Assembly (NCBI GenBank): GCA_963701715.1
Contig: CAVPAX010000004.1
Location: 434,001 to 498,000, forward strand
Direction: 5' to 3'
DNA: 64,000 nucleotides
Source: Methylotenera_A sp963701715
Lineage (GTDB): Bacteria > Pseudomonadota > Gammaproteobacteria > Burkholderiales > Methylophilaceae
Positions 59,827 to 64,000 of this stretch are shown one piece after another; the first letter of the stretch is position 1; each line of letters opens with the position of its first letter. The position numbers were made by a program, and so were the translations under genes. Under the pieces are notes generated by a model. That model had not been told where the DNA came from and made no database searches. It saw only the letters and a list, made by a program, of their open reading frames with translations.

Positions 59827-61314
59827 TTATTTAGCTCTAACCGCACGCCGCACTAAAAATGTCGTTAATAGCGGAACTGGACGACCAGTGCCCCCCTTTT
59901 CTTTACCTGATTTCCATGCAGTACCCGCGATATCCAAATGCGCCCAATCGTATTTTTTTGTGTAACGGGATAAGAAGCAAGCAGCAGTAATACTGCCACC
60001 AGCCCGCCCGCCGATATTAGCCATATCAGCAAAGTTGCTATCTAGCTGTTGCTGATAATCATCCCACAATGGCATATGCCATGCACGATCATGCGATATT
60101 TCGCCCGCAGTCAACAATTCGTCGGCTAACGCATCCTTATTGCTAAACAAGCCACTTGGATGGTGTCCCAGCGCAATCACGCAAGCCCCGGTCAGTGTTG
60201 CGATATCCACTACTGCACTTGGTTCGAAACGTTCAGCATAGGTTAGCGCATCGCATAAAATAAGACGGCCTTCCGCATCGGTATTCAGCACTTCAATCGT
60301 TTGTCCCGACATACTGGTAAGAATGTCACCCGGTTTGATAGCGCCTGCATCAGGCATATTCTCGCATGTGGGGATAACGCCTACGACATTAATTGCTAAA
60401 TTCATTTCACCAATCGCTTTAAATGTACCTAACACGCTGGCCGCGCCACACATGTCATATTTCATTTCATCCATCTCTGCACCTGGTTTAAGGGATATAC
60501 CACCTGTATCAAAGGTAATGCCTTTACCAACAAGCACAACAGGCTTTTGGGTTTTCTTACCCTTTAAATGCTGCAACACAATCAAGCGCGGTGGTTGTTT
60601 ACTACCCTGTGCAACACCTAAGAATGACCCCATACCTAGTTTCTCGATATCAGCCTTTTCCAGAACCTCCACCTTAAAACCATACTCTTTAGCAAGTTGT
60701 TTTGCTTGCTCACCCAGGTAGGTTGGCGTGCAGATATTGGGAGGCAAATTACCCAGGTCTTTGGCCAAGCTTACACCGGCGGCGATAGACATCCCATGTT
60801 TAACCGCCGTCTCAGCAGCTGTGTTCTCAGATTTAGCAACATAGACCGAAATCTTATTCAAGGCTTTTGGCTCAGCTTTTTTAGCTTTAATCGCATTGAC
60901 CTGATAGGTCGCATCCATGACCACTTCTACCAACTGGGCAACTTTGCTGTGAATATCCGATTTTTTAATCACCAATTCGGTTAAGAAAATACTTGCGTTC
61001 ACAACTCCTTTTGGCAGCGCTTTAATTGCTGCACTTACTGCTTGGCGATAACTGCGCTCATTAAATTCTGCCTGCTTGCCCAGACCCACTAATAAAACAC
61101 GTGTAGCAGGAATTTCTGCGACATGGTGCAGTACTAGCGTGGTTTTTAATTTGCCTTCCATATCGCCATTTTTTAGCACCGCACTCAAGGCTTTGTTAGA
61201 TGCGGCATCTAAACTCTTTGCTGCATCAGTTAATTTACGACCTTCAAATACTCCTACAATCAAACAATCTGATCGTTGTTTTTCAGGATTTCCGTTTTTT
61301 ATGCTAAATTCCAT
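59827..61314 (-). CDS. pepA: Leucyl aminopeptidase (M17)
   Basis: This 495-residue metallopeptidase has the metal motif NTDAEGRLILCDAL and GKGITFDTGGISLKPG. It removes N-terminal amino acids; in E. coli it also binds DNA at plasmid-resolution and carAB sites. It is divergent from lptF by 88 bases and heads pepA-holC, as in many proteobacteria. Confidence 0.95.
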   Translation of the reverse strand: MEFSIKNGNPEKQRSDCLIVGVFEGRKLTDAAKSLDAASNKALSAVLKNGDMEGKLKTTLVLHHVAEIPATRVLLVGLGKQAEFNERSYRQAVSAAIKALPKGVVNASIFLTELVIKKSDIHSKVAQLVEVVMDATYQVNAIKAKKAEPKALNKISVYVAKSENTAAETAVKHGMSIAAGVSLAKDLGNLPPNICTPTYLGEQAKQLAKEYGFKVEVLEKADIEKLGMGSFLGVAQGSKQPPRLIVLQHLKGKKTQKPVVLVGKGITFDTGGISLKPGAEMDEMKYDMCGAASVLGTFKAIGEMNLAINVVGVIPTCENMPDAGAIKPGDILTSMSGQTIEVLNTDAEGRLILCDALTYAERFEPSAVVDIATLTGACVIALGHHPSGLFSNKDALADELLTAGEISHDRAWHMPLWDDYQQQLDSNFADMANIGGRAGGSITAACFLSRYTKKYDWAHLDIAGTAWKSGKEKGGTGRPVPLLTTFLVRRAVRAK

Positions 61315-61402
61315 TTTAATCTCTTTTAACTTTACTAAATTCAGGCTAATTATCCAGCGTTTTGACTCGAAATCAAAGCGTAATTATTGAACAATATTCA
61401 AA

Positions 61403-62529
61403 TTGAAAATATTCAAAAAATCTTTATCGCATGAGCTTATTAGCACCGCTAGCGCGATGTTCTTTATTTTGATTGGTATTGTCATCGCCCAGCGGGCAGG
61501 TCATTTGGTACAGCTTGCTGCAAAAGGTATCTTACCCAATGATGCCATTAATATCATACTAGGCTTTAACATGGTGAAATTCCTGCCGATGATTTTATCA
61601 TTAAGTATTTTTTTAGGCGTCTTGCTCACACTGACGCGATGGCATAGAGATTCTGAAATGGTGGTTTGGTTTAGCTCAGGCCTTAGTATTACGCAATGGA
61701 TACGCCCCATCTTAACTTTCGCCATGCCTATTTTAGTTGTCATCACGCTCTTGAGCTTATGGGTAATGCCTTGGGCTACACAAAAAGGTCAGGACTTCAG
61801 AACCCAGCTTAAAAGCCGAGACGAACTCTCGTCTATTAGCCCAGGAGTATTTAAAGAATCCAATAGCGGCGACCGTGTTTATTTTGTAGAAAGCTTTGAT
61901 GAGCTTGGCGACGTAGTCAAAAATATTTTTGTGCAATCCACACAGCACCAAAAAACCGGGGTGATTGTTGCAAGCATCGGCAGTCGTAAAAAAGAGCAAA
62001 ATGGTGATAATTTTTTGGTATTAGAAAAAGGCCGACGCTATGAAGGCAAACCAAACTCTGCAGAAATTTCAACCACTGAGTTTGAGCGTTATGCAATACG
62101 CGTTCAAACCAAGGAAGCCGCTCCAGAACCTTACCCCAAGCAAGCCTTATCCACAAAGCAACTATTGCTTGATAAAAATTCCGGCAACAAAGCTGAGTTG
62201 CAATGGAGACTGGCCATTCCCATTTCAGCACTGATATTGGTGCTGTTAGCAGTACCTTTAAGTTTTGTTGACCCGCGTGCCGGACGTTCACTGAACCTCA
62301 TCTTTGCGCTAGTGATTTATATCATCTACAACAATGTGTTAAGCATCTTTCAAGCATGGGTAACACAAGGCAGACTTAATGCCTATAATAGGCCTATGGC
62401 CTGTACATCTATTTTTTTCTAGCACTAACATTCTATATGTTTTATCGACGCAACCATCTTTTACCCTTGATACCCAGATTTCCGGTTGGCATTTCAAAGA
62501 TTTGGTCAAATTATTGGAAAAAGTCTTAA
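61403..62529 (+). CDS. lptF: LPS export permease LptF, frame broken by two extra bases
   Basis: LptF and LptG form the membrane part of the LptB2FG exporter for lipopolysaccharide. The first 325 or so residues are in frame from a TTG start (MKIFKKSLSHELIST), with the N-terminal helices and the periplasmic domain. After GRLN the frame shifts. Removing the G at 62381 and one T from the T7 run at 62412-62418 restores a C-terminus (PIIGLWPVHLFFLALTFYM) ending at 62529, six bases before lptG. The restored length is about 374 residues, normal for LptF. The gene is essential, so two sequence errors are the likeliest reason. Confidence 0.88.
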
Positions 62530-62535
62530 GATTCA

Positions 62536-63624
62536 ATGAAAATCTTTAACCGTTATTTTTGGCAAGAAACCAGCGTCAATATTTTAATGATTATGCTGGG
62601 TTTGCTCGCTATGTTTTCGTTTTTTGATTTAATTCAAGAACTAGATAGCCTTGGCCAAGGCAGTTATGGCATTACTCAGATGCTGATGTTTGTACTATTA
62701 AGTGTGCCTGGTCATATTTACGATGTCGTACCAGTTGCTGTGCTAGTAGGCATGATGTACAGCTTAGGAACGTTAGCACGCAACTCTGAACTGGTGGTAA
62801 TGCGCGTCAGTGGTTTATCTTTACTCAATATCGGTTTAATCCTCATTAAAGTCGGTTTATTGTTCACTGTTATCACTTTTTTAGTGGGTGAACTGATTAC
62901 CCCCATCAGTGAAAAAATGGCGCAGCGCATGCGTATAAAAGCAACAGATTCGGTGGTAGCGCAAGACTTTAAATCTGGCTTATGGGTAAAAGACGGTAAA
63001 AGTTTTGTGAATGTTGAAACTGTGCTGCCAGATGCCAGTTTGTTGAATGTACATATTTATGAATTTGACCAGAACTTTAAATTACGTAGCATTAGTGTTG
63101 CCAAAAAAGGCAGCTTCGCCGATGAGCATTGGGGGTTAACAGAAGTCACACAAACGAAATTTAACACGTATCAAAAAATTGAGAAAAATAATGTACAGAC
63201 ACAATTTTTCAACAAAGCTGACTGGAAATCGCTGATTCGACCCGAGCTATTAAATGTGTTGCTGGTTGCTCCGGAGAAAATGTCCGCCTGGAATTTATAC
63301 TCATTCATCAATCACTTAGAGACAAACAAGCAAAAAACAACCCGTTATGCAGTGGCTCTTTGGGCGAAAATGATTTATCCGCTTGCCTGTATGGTGATGG
63401 TGATTTTGGCACTGCCTTTTGGCTTCTTGCAGCAGCGTGCAAGTGGCACTAGCGCCAAGATTTTTACTGGCATCATGCTGGGCGTAGCTTACCAGATTAT
63501 GAATCGTGTGTTTATTCATTTGGGTGTACTGAATGACTGGCCGCCCTTGATGAGCGCGGTCATACCGACGATACTATTTTTGGTGGCTGGATTAAGTATG
63601 CTGTTTGTTATAGAACGCAGATGA
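62536..63624 (+). CDS. lptG: LPS export permease LptG
   Basis: This 362-residue partner of LptF begins MKIFNRYFWQETSVNIL and has six membrane helices, three at each end, around a periplasmic jellyroll domain. Conserved VPVAVLVGMMYSLGTLARNSELVVMRVSGLS near residue 67 marks the coupling helix region for LptB. It directly follows lptF and completes the transporter; LptB is not in the window. Confidence 0.94.
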   Translation: MKIFNRYFWQETSVNILMIMLGLLAMFSFFDLIQELDSLGQGSYGITQMLMFVLLSVPGHIYDVVPVAVLVGMMYSLGTLARNSELVVMRVSGLSLLNIGLILIKVGLLFTVITFLVGELITPISEKMAQRMRIKATDSVVAQDFKSGLWVKDGKSFVNVETVLPDASLLNVHIYEFDQNFKLRSISVAKKGSFADEHWGLTEVTQTKFNTYQKIEKNNVQTQFFNKADWKSLIRPELLNVLLVAPEKMSAWNLYSFINHLETNKQKTTRYAVALWAKMIYPLACMVMVILALPFGFLQQRASGTSAKIFTGIMLGVAYQIMNRVFIHLGVLNDWPPLMSAVIPTILFLVAGLSMLFVIERR

Positions 63625-63629
63625 TAAAA

Positions 63630-64000
63630 TTAAGCCATGCGTATAAAGTGTGTTTTTAACAATCTATCATGTAAAAACAACTTATCCTTATCCACTAAAA
63701 TCCAAATAAAACCTAGCCCGATAGCAAGTACTGATATGCTTGCCAGGACATATCTAATCAGCGCCTGTTTTATACTTAGCGTTGAATTCTGCTGATTTAC
63801 AAGCTTGATTTTCCAGGTTTGTGCCGCTAAAGTTTGCCCTGTTTTACTCCAACACCAGACAAAATAAGCACCGGAGGCAAGCCACAAAAACAACCTCAAA
63901 AAAAACAAATTATAGGGTGACGTTGCTAGTCCAAACAAACTCACAAATATCCAAGTGCACAACATCCACAACGCAACCAGTAACAGCAACTCGTAAACGC
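63630..64000 (-). CDS. RDD-family membrane protein, N-terminus cut by window edge
   Basis: The minus strand encodes a hydrophobic protein with the RDD-type segment GQTLAAQTWKIKLV and about three membrane helices. The open frame continues to the right edge (the last visible residues upstream read VYELLLLVALWML), so the true start lies beyond base 64000. RDD proteins are small membrane proteins of mostly unknown function, some linked to ion transport. It converges with lptG, with five bases between. Confidence 0.75.
   Translation of the reverse strand, partial: VYELLLLVALWMLCTWIFVSLFGLATSPYNLFFLRLFLWLASGAYFVWCWSKTGQTLAAQTWKIKLVNQQNSTLSIKQALIRYVLASISVLAIGLGFIWILVDKDKLFLHDRLLKTHFIRMA

Overview
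The window is a 64-kb piece of a betaproteobacterial chromosome. The gene order is typical of that class: secE-nusG-rplKAJL-rpoBC-rpsLG-fusA-tuf-rpsJ and the S10 cluster, mla-murA-his-tat-degS-petABC-sspAB, and pepA-holC beside lptFG. A gene for 3-hexulose-6-phosphate synthase, the formaldehyde-fixing enzyme of the ribulose monophosphate (RuMP) cycle, points to a methylotroph. Methylophilaceae (Methylotenera-like) is my inference, not something the sequence proves. The DNA is visibly AT-leaning, with no transposase, prophage, integron or CRISPR array. This is a conserved core region, not an accessory island.

Region 1 (1-23300, all minus strand) is the transcription and translation supercluster. 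Transcription runs tuf copy B, tRNA-Trp, secE, nusG, rplK, rplA, L10 leader, rplJ, rplL, rpoB, rpoC, rpsL, rpsG, fusA, tuf copy A, rpsJ, rplC to rpsQ, and then the start of rplN. Several gaps carry good sigma70-like promoters and hairpins (before rplN, rplC, rplJ and rpsL; a hairpin before rpoB). Upstream of tuf copy B is the tRNA array Thr(TGT)-Tyr(GTA)-Gly(TCC)-Thr(GGT), the same arrangement as E. coli thrU-tyrU-glyT-thrT-tufB. The two tuf genes differ by one silent base by eye. rpoC is broken by a single extra base.

Region 2 (24077-29888) holds sspB, sspA and the cytochrome bc1 operon petABC. A perfect FNR-type palindrome lies about 60 bases upstream of the predicted petA transcription start. 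A nif3-like gene and a divergent DegS-type protease follow.

Region 3 (29913-46073, minus strand) is one long run of housekeeping genes. In transcription order these are mlaFEDCB (phospholipid transport), an ABC-2 exporter pair, ibaG, grxD, murA, hisG, hisD, hisC, hexulose-phosphate synthase, hisB, hisH, hisA, hisF, hisI, hisE, a HIT gene and tatABC. The synthase gene sits between hisC and hisB with its own promoter and terminator, and its product has an added C-terminal membrane helix and an Ala/Glu-rich tail.

Region 4 (46213-64000) is mixed-strand. It holds a type IV pilin-like gene with a sigma54-type promoter, an orphan membrane histidine kinase, a cytochrome c4-like gene, engB, trmB, a MidA-type methyltransferase, a pteridine reductase-like gene, ttcA, topA, a D-Ala-D-Ala endopeptidase, gcvH, a repeat-containing coiled-coil protein, holC, pepA, lptF (two extra bases break the frame), lptG and the start of an RDD-family gene. 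The three single-base insertions, all in normally essential genes, look more like sequence errors than real mutations.
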